Of a DNA stretch of 55,641 nt, positions 29,301-40,273 are shown piece by piece; position 1 is the first letter of the stretch, and each line of letters begins with the position of its first letter. Source of the stretch: an uncultured SAR86 cluster bacterium. GTDB taxonomy: Bacteria > Pseudomonadota > Gammaproteobacteria > Magnimaribacterales > D2472. The position numbers and the translations under genes are program-made. A model generated the notes under the pieces. That model was given only the letters and a program-made list of their open reading frames with translations. It was not told the DNA's origin and did not search any database. The stretch lies in assembly GCA_902632555.1 (NCBI GenBank), contig CACPCZ010000008.1, positions 1-55,641 of the forward strand. Reading direction: 5' to 3'.

Positions 29301-30817
29301 CTGAAATAATCATAAATTTGTCTGTGCATCTTACTCATAACAGCAAGAGCTGTATCATCGCCCATAGACCCAGTTCCTTCTTGAGAATCAACCGCCAAAG
29401 GTTTGATTACCGAAGTTCTTTCCTCTTTATAAAGCAAAAAAAGCTTAGAGGAGATGCTGAACTCTTCTGAATTAATTTTTCTAAGCCCAGGTCCTTCATA
29501 CTTATCAAGGCTTGATTCCACATAAACGGCATTTTCCTTTAGCCATTTTCTATATGGCGCTGCAAATTTAAGTTGATCATCAATTTCTTTTTCAGTTAAT
29601 ATCTCGGATGTTTCTGTGTTAATAGCAAGCATGCCCCCTGGTGAAACTCTTCCTTTTTTAGCAATTTTATTTTCTTCAACTGGATTTACTCCAGTTTCTG
29701 AAGCAATAGTAATATTGTCACTATTATCAATTTGGTATCTTGCAGGCCTAAGACCATTTCTATCAAGGACACAAATAGCCCATTTTCCATCTGACATAAC
29801 AATTCCTGCTGGCCCATCCCATGGCTCCATGTGCATTGAATTATATTCATGAAAACTTCGCACATCAGGATCTAAGAGCTGAGCATTCTGCCATGCTGGA
29901 GGTAAAACCATTCTAATTGATTTAAATATATTTATTCCGCCTGAAACTAAGATCTCAATCATGTTATCCAAGGCTGATGAATCAGAACCAGATTCATTAA
30001 CAATTTGTTTAAATTTCTGGATTTTTGGTATTTGAGGTGTTTTAAAAATACTGGTTCTAGCCTTAGACCAGTTTCTATTTCCTCTTATAGCGTTGATTTC
30101 TCCGTTATGTGCTAAAAGTCTGAAAGGTTGTGCAAGATGCCATCTTGGGCTCGTATTGGTTGAAAATCTTTGATGAAAGACACATACAGAAGACTTGAAA
30201 TGCTTAGACTGGAAGTCGATATAAAAATTCTCTATGTCTTTTGGGAGCATTAGGCCTTTATAAATGATGGTCTTATTGGAAAAACTGCAAAAATAAAGCT
30301 TTTCGTCATCCAGATAAATCTCCTCAATAAATTTTCTTGACTGAAGTAATGCAGTTTCAAATTCAGCATCTAGCATTTCCCCTTTTGGCTCAATGAAAAG
30401 TTGATAAACATAAGGCATGCAGTCCAGCGCTATGTTCCCTAGAATAGACTTATTGATGGGTACCTCTCTTTTTGCGCACAACTTAAGACCTTCTTTTGAA
30501 AGAATATATTTGATTTTTTCTTCAATCACTTGGATGTCTTGATAATAAAATAATTGTCCAACAGCAAACTTTTCTGAAAGCTTGATATTTTGCTCGTTTT
30601 CTAAGGTTTTAATAAAGAATTTTTTATTAAGATTTAGAAGTAGTCCACAGCCGTCGCCAGTTTTTCCATCAGATCCAATACCACCTCTGTGGGTCATACT
30701 TTTGAGAGCTTCGATTGAATCAAGCACTATTTTTCTGGATGGTATTCCATGAATATTAGCTATCAAACCGAAGCCACAGTTATCTCTAAAATAGTCTTTT
30801 TTATAAAGTTTTGGCAT
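26393..30817 (-). CDS. gltB: glutamate synthase (NADPH) large subunit
   Basis: GltB makes glutamate from glutamine and 2-oxoglutarate with GltD. The 1474-residue chain has the class II glutamine amidotransferase domain starting at Cys14 (DNCGFG), which would become the N-terminus after removal of a 13-residue propeptide; RFSTNTSPRW and HNGEINAIRGN follow. The central and FMN-binding synthase domain includes GAKPGEGGQLPGGKV, SGHDGGTGASPLTS and the Cys-containing CHLNNCATGVATQ. The C-terminal GXGXG beta-helix has VLGSVGLNFGAGMTGG. In most relatives gltB and gltD are co-directional; here gltB is inverted relative to gltD, with 93 bases between the two starts. Confidence 0.98.
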   Translation of the reverse strand: MPKLYKKDYFRDNCGFGLIANIHGIPSRKIVLDSIEALKSMTHRGGIGSDGKTGDGCGLLLNLNKKFFIKTLENEQNIKLSEKFAVGQLFYYQDIQVIEEKIKYILSKEGLKLCAKREVPINKSILGNIALDCMPYVYQLFIEPKGEMLDAEFETALLQSRKFIEEIYLDDEKLYFCSFSNKTIIYKGLMLPKDIENFYIDFQSKHFKSSVCVFHQRFSTNTSPRWHLAQPFRLLAHNGEINAIRGNRNWSKARTSIFKTPQIPKIQKFKQIVNESGSDSSALDNMIEILVSGGINIFKSIRMVLPPAWQNAQLLDPDVRSFHEYNSMHMEPWDGPAGIVMSDGKWAICVLDRNGLRPARYQIDNSDNITIASETGVNPVEENKIAKKGRVSPGGMLAINTETSEILTEKEIDDQLKFAAPYRKWLKENAVYVESSLDKYEGPGLRKINSEEFSISSKLFLLYKEERTSVIKPLAVDSQEGTGSMGDDTALAVMSKMHRQIYDYFRQQFAQVTNPPIDSLREASVMSLETCYGPELNVFEESSEHAKRLVTSSPVLSYKKLQSILDNPYFKSQSIELSYKNDQSLKKALELLQKRAVRSIKKGNTIIHLEELLPNKKYLPINALLATGCVHQKLVELGLRSKANIIVTSSSARDTHQIACLIGFGATAVYPTLAYQTILDLTDRNELKGSPHENCARYRKGINKGLLKIISKMGISTISSYRGSQLFEIVGLNHEVVDLCFTNTESRIGGKGLDNLDKENKALNDYARSNLSEMNVGGLLKYVHGGEYHTYNPEIVKKLQEAVSSGSKEIYREYADLVDKRPPAMLRDLLEIVKDPKKLRSKVEPVQKIIKRFDSAGMSLGSLSPKAHETLAEAMNTLGARSNSGEGGEGKHRYGTLKMSKIKQIASGRFGVTPHYLVNAEVLQIKIAQGAKPGEGGQLPGGKVNKLIAELRYSTPGITLISPPPHHDIYSIEDLAQLIYDLKQVNPKALVSVKLVSEPGVGTIAAGVAKAYADLITISGHDGGTGASPLTSIRYAGSPWELGLAESHQSLRDAGLRHKVRLQTDGGMKTGLDVVKAAILGAESFGFGTGPMISMGCKYLRICHLNNCATGVATQRSDLINQHFIGEKEKVINYFEFIANDVRGHLKNIGVSKLEDIIGQTQYLKQIKEIEGQYKSIDLSGLLEKDEKNKEPYFCTVEKNEPWDEGKLAQKILKQAMKFIKQEKKGTLNFKISNMDRSIGASVSGFIANKYGEEGLPKKLSLKFKGSAGQSFGCWNANNLNLILDGDANDYVGKGMNGGKIVIKNHSAYARSNKIVLAGNTCLYGATGGELFISGSVGERFAVRNSGANAVVEGAGDHCCEYMTGGHVTVLGSVGLNFGAGMTGGFAYVLDEDRTFFDKCNRGLVNLERISTEEMQPHRKYLKEILTKHFKLTKSPKGKMILDDFERYEPLFWLVIPAASNIHDLLKATTANAA

Positions 30818-30876
30818 TTTTGTTAAAAATAGAAAATTGATGTTAACACAAAAAATTTCATTTTTTTCATAAAAAG

Positions 30877-30895
30877 TGTCATACTATGTCATACT
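30877..30895. repeat. tandem 9-bp direct repeat in the gltB/gltD divergent promoter region
   Basis: The nonamer TGTCATACT occurs at 30877-30885 and again at 30887-30895, a period of ten bases or about one helical turn. It sits 16-34 bases upstream of the gltD ATG and about 60 bases upstream of the gltB ATG. Half-sites on one face of the helix are a common form of regulator site, and CATACT also resembles a -10 element. No protein is identified, so the regulatory role is inference. Confidence 0.4.
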
Positions 30896-30910
30896 CACAC
30901 TTTACAATAG

Positions 30911-33599
<2,689 letters not shown>

Positions 33600-33603
<4 letters not shown>

Positions 33604-34475
33604 TCCTCCCAGAGTCTTATTAATCCCTCTTGAGTACATGATGCAATTAATTGACCATCTCTTGAAAAAATTGAACCTCTTGAGAAACCCCTTGCATTTC
33701 TAGTAACAGGACTATCAATGGTATACAAAAACCATCCGTCTAAATCTAATTTTCTATGAAACCACATTGCATGATCAAGACTTGCATTTTGTAAGTTTTT
33801 TGTAAGAAAGTTCACACCAACTGAATTATTAGCAGCGCCTAATAAACCCATATCTGAGATATATAGTAAAAATGCTTGTTGAATAATTTGATCATCGGGC
33901 AAACTCCCATCTGTTTTGATCCAAGTATTTTTATATGGTGGCATTCTTTCAGGTTTGAAATAATTTTGTTGTTCCACTGGTCGCATTTCAATTTCTCTTT
34001 GCCTGATGAACATTGGCATGTCTTCTTTTTTCATTTTTAATTCATTTAAAATTTCTTCTCTTATCTCTTGTTCGCTTTTTAAAGTTTCGGGTTCTGGCAC
34101 ATCGGGCATTTCAATTTGATGCTCAAGCCCTTTTTCTCTTTTTTGAAATGATACTGAGCAATTAAAAATTGCTTCTCCGTCTTGAATTGCTTTTACACTT
34201 CTTGTTGTAAAACTCTTACCATCTCTAATCCTATCAACAGTAAATGTAATAGATTTGTCCATATTTCCTGGTCTTAGGAAGTAAGAATGAAAAGAATGCG
34301 CAAAGTGTTCTGCGTCTATAGTTTTATAAGCTGCTACTAAGGTTTGTGCCATAACCTGACCACCAAATATTCTTTTATAGCCAACATTAGTGCCATTCCA
34401 GCTGAAAATATCCCTATCAACTTTTTCTAGCTCAAATAATTCAAGAGATTTATTTAAAATAGTTTTTTTCTTCAT
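33600..34475 (-). CDS. tesB: acyl-CoA thioesterase II (TesB family)
   Basis: TesB hydrolyses medium- and long-chain acyl-CoA to free fatty acid and CoA. The 291-residue protein has the double hotdog fold pattern: FGGQVMAQTLVAAYKT and HSFHSYFLRPG in the first repeat; LLYISDMGLLG, SLDHAMWFHR and the C-terminal SRDGQLIASCTQEGLIR, carrying the catalytic Asp, Thr/Ser and Gln residues, in the second. Length equals that of E. coli TesB (286). It lies five bases after the SDR gene on the same strand, which suggests a small acyl-CoA-related operon. Confidence 0.94.
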
Positions 34476-34480
34476 AATAT

Positions 34481-35236
34481 CTATGTTGCGCTCAAGCCGC
34501 CATCAATTAACAGTTCTGTTCCGGTAATAAAAGAAGACTCGTCAGAGGCAAGGAAAACTGCAGCATTTGCAATATCGATTGGCTCAGCCAATTTCCTAAT
34601 AGGTATTTGTTGAATTAATTTTTCTTCGATATTTCTCTCAGGCGCTGCATCGATCATGCTCTGAACCATTGCAGTTCTTGTAAAAACAGGATGGATTGAG
34701 TTGCATCTCACTAAATTAGTAGACTTAGCGCAGTGTAAAGCTATAGATTTAGATAAATGTCTAACAGCTGCCTTAGATGAATTATATGCAGATGTATTAT
34801 GTGAAGCTACAATTCCCGACATAGATGAAACATTAATAATCGATCCGTTACCAGATTCTCTCATAAGCGGGAGAGAATGCTTACTTCCAAGAAATACAGA
34901 ATCAAGATTTACATTATGTACTAATCTCCATGTATCTAAATCAGTTGCTTCGATATCACCTCCATTCCCAATTCCAGCATTGTTAACCAAAATATTTAAT
35001 TTACCAGCATCGTTTTTTATTTGATCAATAGCTTTCACCCAGTTCTCAGAGTTTGTTACATCAAGCAGAATTGCAGAACATGATAACTCTTCTGCAGTTG
35101 CTTCAAGCTGAGTACTGTTAATGTCACTGATAAAAACAATAGCGCCTTCAGCAATCATTAATTTTGCCATCTCTTTGCCTAGCCCTTGAGCAGCGCCTGT
35201 TATCAAGGCTACTTTATCTTTTAGTCTTTCTGCCAT
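34481..35236 (-). CDS. short-chain dehydrogenase/reductase
   Basis: A classical SDR of about 251 residues. The cofactor motif TGAAQGLGKEMA, NNAGIGNGG, the catalytic Ser in INVSSMSG and YNSSK (Tyr and Lys) are all present, and the C-terminal ITGTELLIDGGLSAT fits the family. The frame extends ten residues further to a start at 35266, but the ATG at 35236 (MAERLKDKVALITG) places the cofactor motif as usual and is preferred. The aspartate after the second strand (FISDINS) suggests NAD(H) rather than NADP(H). Substrate unknown; the thioesterase immediately downstream hints at an acyl or hydroxyacyl role. Confidence 0.88.
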   Translation of the reverse strand: MAERLKDKVALITGAAQGLGKEMAKLMIAEGAIVFISDINSTQLEATAEELSCSAILLDVTNSENWVKAIDQIKNDAGKLNILVNNAGIGNGGDIEATDLDTWRLVHNVNLDSVFLGSKHSLPLMRESGNGSIINVSSMSGIVASHNTSAYNSSKAAVRHLSKSIALHCAKSTNLVRCNSIHPVFTRTAMVQSMIDAAPERNIEEKLIQQIPIRKLAEPIDIANAAVFLASDESSFITGTELLIDGGLSAT

Positions 35237-35343
35237 AATAAATATATAATTAGATAAAAATAACATCTTACATTGTTTACAAAAAAACTAGAACTTTAAA
35301 CTCTCAAAAGGTAGGATATGCGTCCAAAACTTATTATTCAGCT

Positions 35344-36321
35344 ATGACTATTAACAAAAAAATTGATTTACCAAACAAACCTGACGCAAAGTTTGATGTT
35401 GCCAAGGTGTTTAGTATTGATTCAGATCTCACTGTAAAAGGTTTTAAAGATAGAACAGATTGGGTTCCTGAGATCGATAATAGCTATGTGTTTGATAAAG
35501 AGACAACCCTTTCAATCTTAGCTGGGTTTGAACACAACAGAAGGGTTATGGTTCAGGGGTTTCATGGAACAGGAAAATCCACACACATTGAACAGATTGC
35601 AGCCAGACTAAATTGGCCCTGTGTAAGAATCAACCTCGACAGCCATATTAGTAGAATTGATTTGCTTGGAAAAGATGCAATAAAATTAAACGATGGTAAG
35701 CAAGTTACAGAGTTTCAAGAAGGCTTATTACCTTGGTCAATTCAGAATCCAGTAGCTCTTGTTTTTGATGAATACGATGCAGGTAGACCAGATGTTATGT
35801 TTGTCATTCAAAGAATCTTAGAAGTAGATGGTAAGTTGACACTTCTTGATCAAAATAAAATATTAGAGCCAAACTCTTCTTTTAGGCTATTTGCGACAAC
35901 AAATACGGTTGGGCTAGGTGATATGACAGGACTATATCACGGAACACAACAGATAAATCAAGGACAAATGGATAGATGGCACATATTAGCTACCCTTAAC
36001 TATTTAGATCCTGAGCAAGAATTTAAAGTTGTAATGTCCAAACTTAGTGGTTTTAAAGGTGTAAAGAATCAAGAAATTGTTAAAAATATGATCAAGCTTG
36101 CCAATCTGACAAGAGTAGGTTTTTCAAATGGAGATATTTCTACCCTTATGTCACCAAGAACAGTAATTTCGTGGGGCCAAAATTTCAAAATTTTTAAAGA
36201 TATAGTTACTTCTTTTAAACTTACTTTTCTAAATAAATGTGACGAAGTGGAAAGATCTATAATTTCTGAATATTTTCAGAGATGTTTTGATTTAGAAATT
36301 GATAATAATTCTGAATCGTAA
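35344..36321 (+). CDS. cobS: CobS-type AAA+ ATPase (cobaltochelatase subunit family)
   Basis: In aerobic cobalamin synthesis CobS and CobT form an AAA+ motor that works with CobN to insert cobalt into hydrogenobyrinic acid a,c-diamide. The 325-residue protein carries Walker A GFHGTGKST at residues 72-80, Walker B FDEYD at 141-145, the sensor FATTNT and the family segment NQGQMDRWHI. Length matches CobS. cobT follows three bases downstream. No CobN, other cobalamin gene or B12 riboswitch is found in the window, so the real metal chelation or remodelling partner is uncertain. Confidence 0.88.
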   Translation: MTINKKIDLPNKPDAKFDVAKVFSIDSDLTVKGFKDRTDWVPEIDNSYVFDKETTLSILAGFEHNRRVMVQGFHGTGKSTHIEQIAARLNWPCVRINLDSHISRIDLLGKDAIKLNDGKQVTEFQEGLLPWSIQNPVALVFDEYDAGRPDVMFVIQRILEVDGKLTLLDQNKILEPNSSFRLFATTNTVGLGDMTGLYHGTQQINQGQMDRWHILATLNYLDPEQEFKVVMSKLSGFKGVKNQEIVKNMIKLANLTRVGFSNGDISTLMSPRTVISWGQNFKIFKDIVTSFKLTFLNKCDEVERSIISEYFQRCFDLEIDNNSES

Positions 36322-36324
36322 TTA

Positions 36325-38091
36325 ATGGCTTGGACAAAAAATAGAGACAGACTTCATGAAGCTGCTATATCAACAGTCAAAGCAATATCTAAAAACAAAC
36401 AACTAAATTCGAATACTGGAATATACCAAAGACCCCCTTCTGGAAATAATATAATTTTTTCATCTGCTCCAAGATCAACAAAAGATTTATCAAAGTGGCG
36501 AGGTGAATCAGACTTTCAAGCTTTCTGGCACAAATTTCATAAAAAAAGAAAAGAAATCCCTCTCACGCTTCCTGCCAGAATGCTTTTTAATGAGTTTGAA
36601 ATTTCTAGAGTGGAAATTCTGGGTTCGCAAGAATTTATTGGATCCAAGAAAAATATTTCAAATTTTTTAGATCAAAAAAGTCATGAATTTGAAGATACTA
36701 AATCTCTTAATTACTTATCGCATGGTATAAATCTTTGGTTAAAAGAGGGAGCAGGTTTTAAATTTAATGCTAAGTCCAAAACTATTATTAATGATCTAAT
36801 TAAAAAATATGATTTCGAAACTTTTAGTGAAGAATTAAGAGTTAATATTATTAAAAATATTCATGATCAAGAAAAGTTTGAAAAATCAGTCATTAGGTTT
36901 CTACAAAAATTAAAGCTATTAAAGGAACTTGATGATGATAATGAAGATCAAGATCTTGAAGATTCGCCTGGCAGTACTGATGATATAGAAAATACAGAGA
37001 TGGAATCAGATGATAGTGAATCTGAAGACACAAGTATTGACTTAAAAGATTTTAAGGGAGACATAGATCTTGATCTGCAAGATTCAATTGAATCAACTGA
37101 TGATACTTCGATTCAAGAAGAAATTGACGCTCTAGCATACCCGCATAATGATTTTTCAAACAAGCTAAGAAAAGATTATTCAATTTATACAACAAAATTT
37201 GATGAAGTAATTGATGCAAAAGATTTAGTAACTTCAGATGAGTCACAAAGACTCAGAAATCAATTAGATAATCTAATAAAACCGCATATATCTACAATTG
37301 GTAAATTAGCTAATAGATTGCAGAGGCTTCTTCTAGCGAAACAAAACACTAGTTGGAATTACAATCTTGAAGAAGGAATGTTAGATAATGCGAGACTTCA
37401 TAGAGTAATAGCAAATCCTGGATTTCCATTAAGTTTTAAACAAGAAACAGAGAATAAATTTAAAGACACTGTTGTGACTCTTTTAATCGATAATTCAGGG
37501 TCAATGAGAGGAAGATCGATTAGCCTTGCAGCAATATGTGCTGACATTATTGGAAGCACTCTTGAAAGATGCCAAGTTAAAACAGAAATATTAGGTTTTA
37601 CAACAAAACACTGGAAAGGCGGAGATTCAAAAAAACTTTGGATTATAAATGGAAACAGGTCGAATCCAGGAAGGCTAAATGATATCAGACATATTATCTA
37701 TAAAAGTGCAGACAACAGTTGGAGAAGGTCAAGAAAATATTTTGGAGCAATGCTTCGTGAAGGCCTTTTAAAGGAAAATGTTGACGGAGAAGCTCTAGCC
37801 TGGTCGCATGAAAGGCTTCTAAAACGCTCAGAGGAGAGAAAAATATTAATTGTTATTTCTGATGGAGCTCCTGTCGATGATAGTACTTTGTCAGCAAATA
37901 GAGAGGATTTTTTAGATAATCATTTAAGGGAAATCATCTCGCTAATTGAAAATGATAGTCCTGTAGAATTACAAGCGATTGGTATCGGACATGACGTAAC
38001 AAAATACTATAAAAATGCACTAACAATTAATAGAGCTGAAGAGCTTGGAGAAGTGTTATTGGATGAACTTTCTAAACTTTTCAAGGATTAA
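36325..38091 (+). CDS. cobT: CobT-type VWA protein (cobaltochelatase subunit family)
   Basis: The VWA partner of CobS. The 588-residue protein has an N-terminal helical region, a very acidic low-complexity stretch (about residues 200-262, rich in Asp, Glu and Ser), and a C-terminal von Willebrand A domain with [13 protein letters not shown] near residues 389-396 and [10 protein letters not shown] later. The segments [14 protein letters not shown] and [15 protein letters not shown] are typical of CobT. It directly follows cobS. Function in cobalt insertion is established for this family only together with CobN, which is not here. Confidence 0.88.
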   Translation: MAWTKNRDRLHEAAISTVKAISKNKQLNSNTGIYQRPPSGNNIIFSSAPRSTKDLSKWRGESDFQAFWHKFHKKRKEIPLTLPARMLFNEFEISRVEILGSQEFIGSKKNISNFLDQKSHEFEDTKSLNYLSHGINLWLKEGAGFKFNAKSKTIINDLIKKYDFETFSEELRVNIIKNIHDQEKFEKSVIRFLQKLKLLKELDDDNEDQDLEDSPGSTDDIENTEMESDDSESEDTSIDLKDFKGDIDLDLQDSIESTDDTSIQEEIDALAYPHNDFSNKLRKDYSIYTTKFDEVIDAKDLVTSDESQRLRNQLDNLIKPHISTIGKLANRLQRLLLAKQNTSWNYNLEEGMLDNARLHRVIANPGFPLSFKQETENKFKDTVVTLLIDNSGSMRGRSISLAAICADIIGSTLERCQVKTEILGFTTKHWKGGDSKKLWIINGNRSNPGRLNDIRHIIYKSADNSWRRSRKYFGAMLREGLLKENVDGEALAWSHERLLKRSEERKILIVISDGAPVDDSTLSANREDFLDNHLREIISLIENDSPVELQAIGIGHDVTKYYKNALTINRAEELGEVLLDELSKLFKD

Positions 38092-38158
38092 CAAATAATA
38101 TAAAATAAGCATATTGAATGTTTGCACCGTAAACATTACATAAAGTAGAGGAAAAAAT

Positions 38159-39265
38159 ATGAAAATTCGTAAGCAAGCTGGTCCACCTGAGGATTTAATT
38201 TATTTTGATGAAGATTTAAATCTCACACAGAACAATGTCGAGGATGTTGTAGAAATATTTAATACTCCATTAACGGGTTCATACAACTGGGACTACACAG
38301 TATCAGATAATAGAATTAAGAAGCTTTATGAATTAGGAAAAGAGCTTAACTGGAATGGTTCAATTGATCTTAAATGGGACTATACTCATCCAGCTGATGA
38401 GAGATTAGTCGAAACAGATGATCCCCTTCCTCATGAAACATTGAAAGCATATGAAAAGCTTTCTGATGAGGAGAAAATACTATTTGACAGACATTCAACT
38501 GCTGAGCTAATGAGTCAGTTCCTTCACGGTGAACAAGGAGCTCTATTGGTAGCTTCCCAGCTAGCATCCTGTGCGCCTACTTATAATGCAAAACTTTATG
38601 CAGCTTCACAAACTTTTGATGAAGCAAGACATGTGGAGGTTTTCAATAGATACCTACAGGAAAAAATTGGTATTCACTATCCAATAAATCCTTCTTTAAA
38701 GATGTTGCTCGATAAGATTCTCACTGACGAAAGATGGGATCTAAAGTTTATTGGTATGCAAATTATTATTGAAGGTCTCGCTCTAGCTGCATTCCAAATG
38801 TTGAAAGCTATAACCAAAGATCCGTTACTAAAGCAATTACTTCATTATGTTGTTAGAGATGAAGCAAGACACGTGACTTTTGGAATAAATTACCTTGAGG
38901 ATTTTATAAAAACACTTTCACCAGAAGAAATCGAAGAACGTGCGCAATTTGCATATGAAGCTTGCGTAATTTCAAGGGAAAGATTGATAAATACAAAAGC
39001 TGAACAAAGATTCCTTGGAATGTCTGAAGAAGAAGCTAGAAAATTTGCAATGGATACAAAATCATTTGAAATGTTCAGAAATTTCTTATTCTCAAGAGTC
39101 ATTCCAAATCTATCAAGAATAGGTTTGTTAACTGATAAGGTTAGGCCAAAATTTGAGGCTCTAGGACTGCTTGAGTATGAAAATGCTCCTGACGACTTTG
39201 AGTGTGATTGGGCTGAGATGAAAAAACCTTTAGAGAAATTTGGTCAAATTCCAACATCACTCTAA
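38159..39265 (+). CDS. ferritin-like diiron protein of unknown substrate
   Basis: A 368-residue protein with a four-helix diiron core of the ribonucleotide-reductase R2/ferritin-like type. Ligand positions visible: Glu125 in LHGEQGAL, Glu155 and His158 in FDEARHVEVF, Glu205 in IIIEGLAL, and Glu235 with His238 in RDEARHVTFG, the repeated E and ExxH pattern. No R2 radical tyrosine context or nrdA partner is evident. Related proteins include N-oxygenases and hydroxylases, but the substrate cannot be named. A ribosome-binding site (AGAGG) precedes the ATG by eight bases. It stands alone after cobT, with 67 bases between. Confidence 0.78.
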   Translation: MKIRKQAGPPEDLIYFDEDLNLTQNNVEDVVEIFNTPLTGSYNWDYTVSDNRIKKLYELGKELNWNGSIDLKWDYTHPADERLVETDDPLPHETLKAYEKLSDEEKILFDRHSTAELMSQFLHGEQGALLVASQLASCAPTYNAKLYAASQTFDEARHVEVFNRYLQEKIGIHYPINPSLKMLLDKILTDERWDLKFIGMQIIIEGLALAAFQMLKAITKDPLLKQLLHYVVRDEARHVTFGINYLEDFIKTLSPEEIEERAQFAYEACVISRERLINTKAEQRFLGMSEEEARKFAMDTKSFEMFRNFLFSRVIPNLSRIGLLTDKVRPKFEALGLLEYENAPDDFECDWAEMKKPLEKFGQIPTSL

Positions 39266-39325
39266 CTTTAAAATTTTCTTTCTGACCATACATTATTAGT
39301 ATGAATTAAAATACGGAGTTTAATT

Positions 39326-40069
39326 ATGTCTAAACATGCTGCATTAAATACATTCGGGAGATCGGCTAATCCTGCTTTTACTAAAAATTTTGGTAACACC
39401 TATGGTGATATTCCTGTTGCCGAACGAATGACGCTGGATGGTGCTGTAAATAAAACGGGTATTCTTCTATCTTTATGTTTTGGCGGAGCATTTATTGGAT
39501 GGAATATTCCTCAATTGATGTTTCCAGCAATGTTGATTGGATTAGTTTTAGCATTAGTTACAATTTTTAGAAATCCTGCGAAAGCTGGCTCAACTGCTCC
39601 TTTATATGCTCTAAGCCAAGGTATTTTCCTAGGCGGCATAACTATGATCTTTGAAGCACAATTTCCCGGAATTGCTATGCAGGCTCTTGCGCTTACTTTT
39701 GGAATACTTACAACATTATTGGTTTGCTACAAATCTGGTCTAATTCTTCCAACTCAAAATTTTAGATTAATGTTGGTATCTGCTATTGGTGGAATAATGC
39801 TTTTATACATAGTAAATTTTGTAATGAGCTTCTTTGGTTCAACACTCAGCTTTCTTACATCAAATTCTCCTATGAGTATTGGTATTTCACTAATCATTAC
39901 AGGTGTAGCTGCTTTAAGTTTGGTACTTGATTTTGATTTTATTGAAGAAGGTGCTGAAAAAGGCCTACCAAAATATATGGAATGGTATGGGGCTTTCAGT
40001 CTTATGGTAACTTTAATATGGCTTTATTTAGAAATTTTAAGGTTATTAGCAAAAATAAGAAGCAGGTAA
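39326..40069 (+). CDS. BAX inhibitor-1-like (YccA-like) integral membrane protein
   Basis: A 247-residue membrane protein with about seven hydrophobic segments after a 45-residue polar N-terminus. Sequence features such as YALSQGIFLGGITMIFE, the repeated small-residue helices and the C-terminal DFDFIEEGAEKGLPKYMEWYGA fit the Bax1-I/YbhL-related family (PF12811-like), whose bacterial members are poorly understood and may conduct calcium or protect proteins at the membrane. It begins a plus-strand run of envelope genes ending near 44.9 kb. The start ATG is preceded by GGAG about nine bases upstream. Confidence 0.85.
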   Translation: MSKHAALNTFGRSANPAFTKNFGNTYGDIPVAERMTLDGAVNKTGILLSLCFGGAFIGWNIPQLMFPAMLIGLVLALVTIFRNPAKAGSTAPLYALSQGIFLGGITMIFEAQFPGIAMQALALTFGILTTLLVCYKSGLILPTQNFRLMLVSAIGGIMLLYIVNFVMSFFGSTLSFLTSNSPMSIGISLIITGVAALSLVLDFDFIEEGAEKGLPKYMEWYGAFSLMVTLIWLYLEILRLLAKIRSR

Positions 40070-40075
40070 TTAAAG

Positions 40076-40273
40076 TTGAATAATCTAGTATTTGGTTTAA
40101 TTGCTGTTTTATCACTATTTGCGTTCTTTAAGCTCTCTAAGGTTAAGGCATCAAGCAAGCAGATTAATAGGGACAATCGTATCAATAGATTTGGTAACTC
40201 ACAGAACAAAAATGAAAATATTATTGAAGGCGAAGCAGAAGAAATTAATGATGAGAACAAAAATGATGCTTAA
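40076..40273 (+). CDS. small single-pass membrane protein, function unknown
   Basis: A 65-residue product beginning with TTG six bases after the preceding stop. It has one N-terminal hydrophobic helix (LVFGLIAVLSLFAFF) followed by a basic and then acidic, Asn-rich tail ending NDENKNDA. The tight spacing, the helix-plus-tail composition and the overlap of its end with the start of the DUF305 gene suggest a real operon member. I do not recognise a family. The TTG start is less certain than an ATG would be. Confidence 0.5.
   Translation: MNNLVFGLIAVLSLFAFFKLSKVKASSKQINRDNRINRFGNSQNKNENIIEGEAEEINDENKNDA

Noticed and set aside
29616-29852. Plus-strand ORF inside gltB
   Set aside because: Antisense shadow of the amidotransferase region of gltB, with no start signal or likeness to known proteins.
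40101-40250. Upstream extension of the DUF305 protein start to 40101
   Set aside because: The extra 50 residues are basic, out of keeping with a secreted protein, overlap the small membrane gene in another frame, and would bury the signal peptide.
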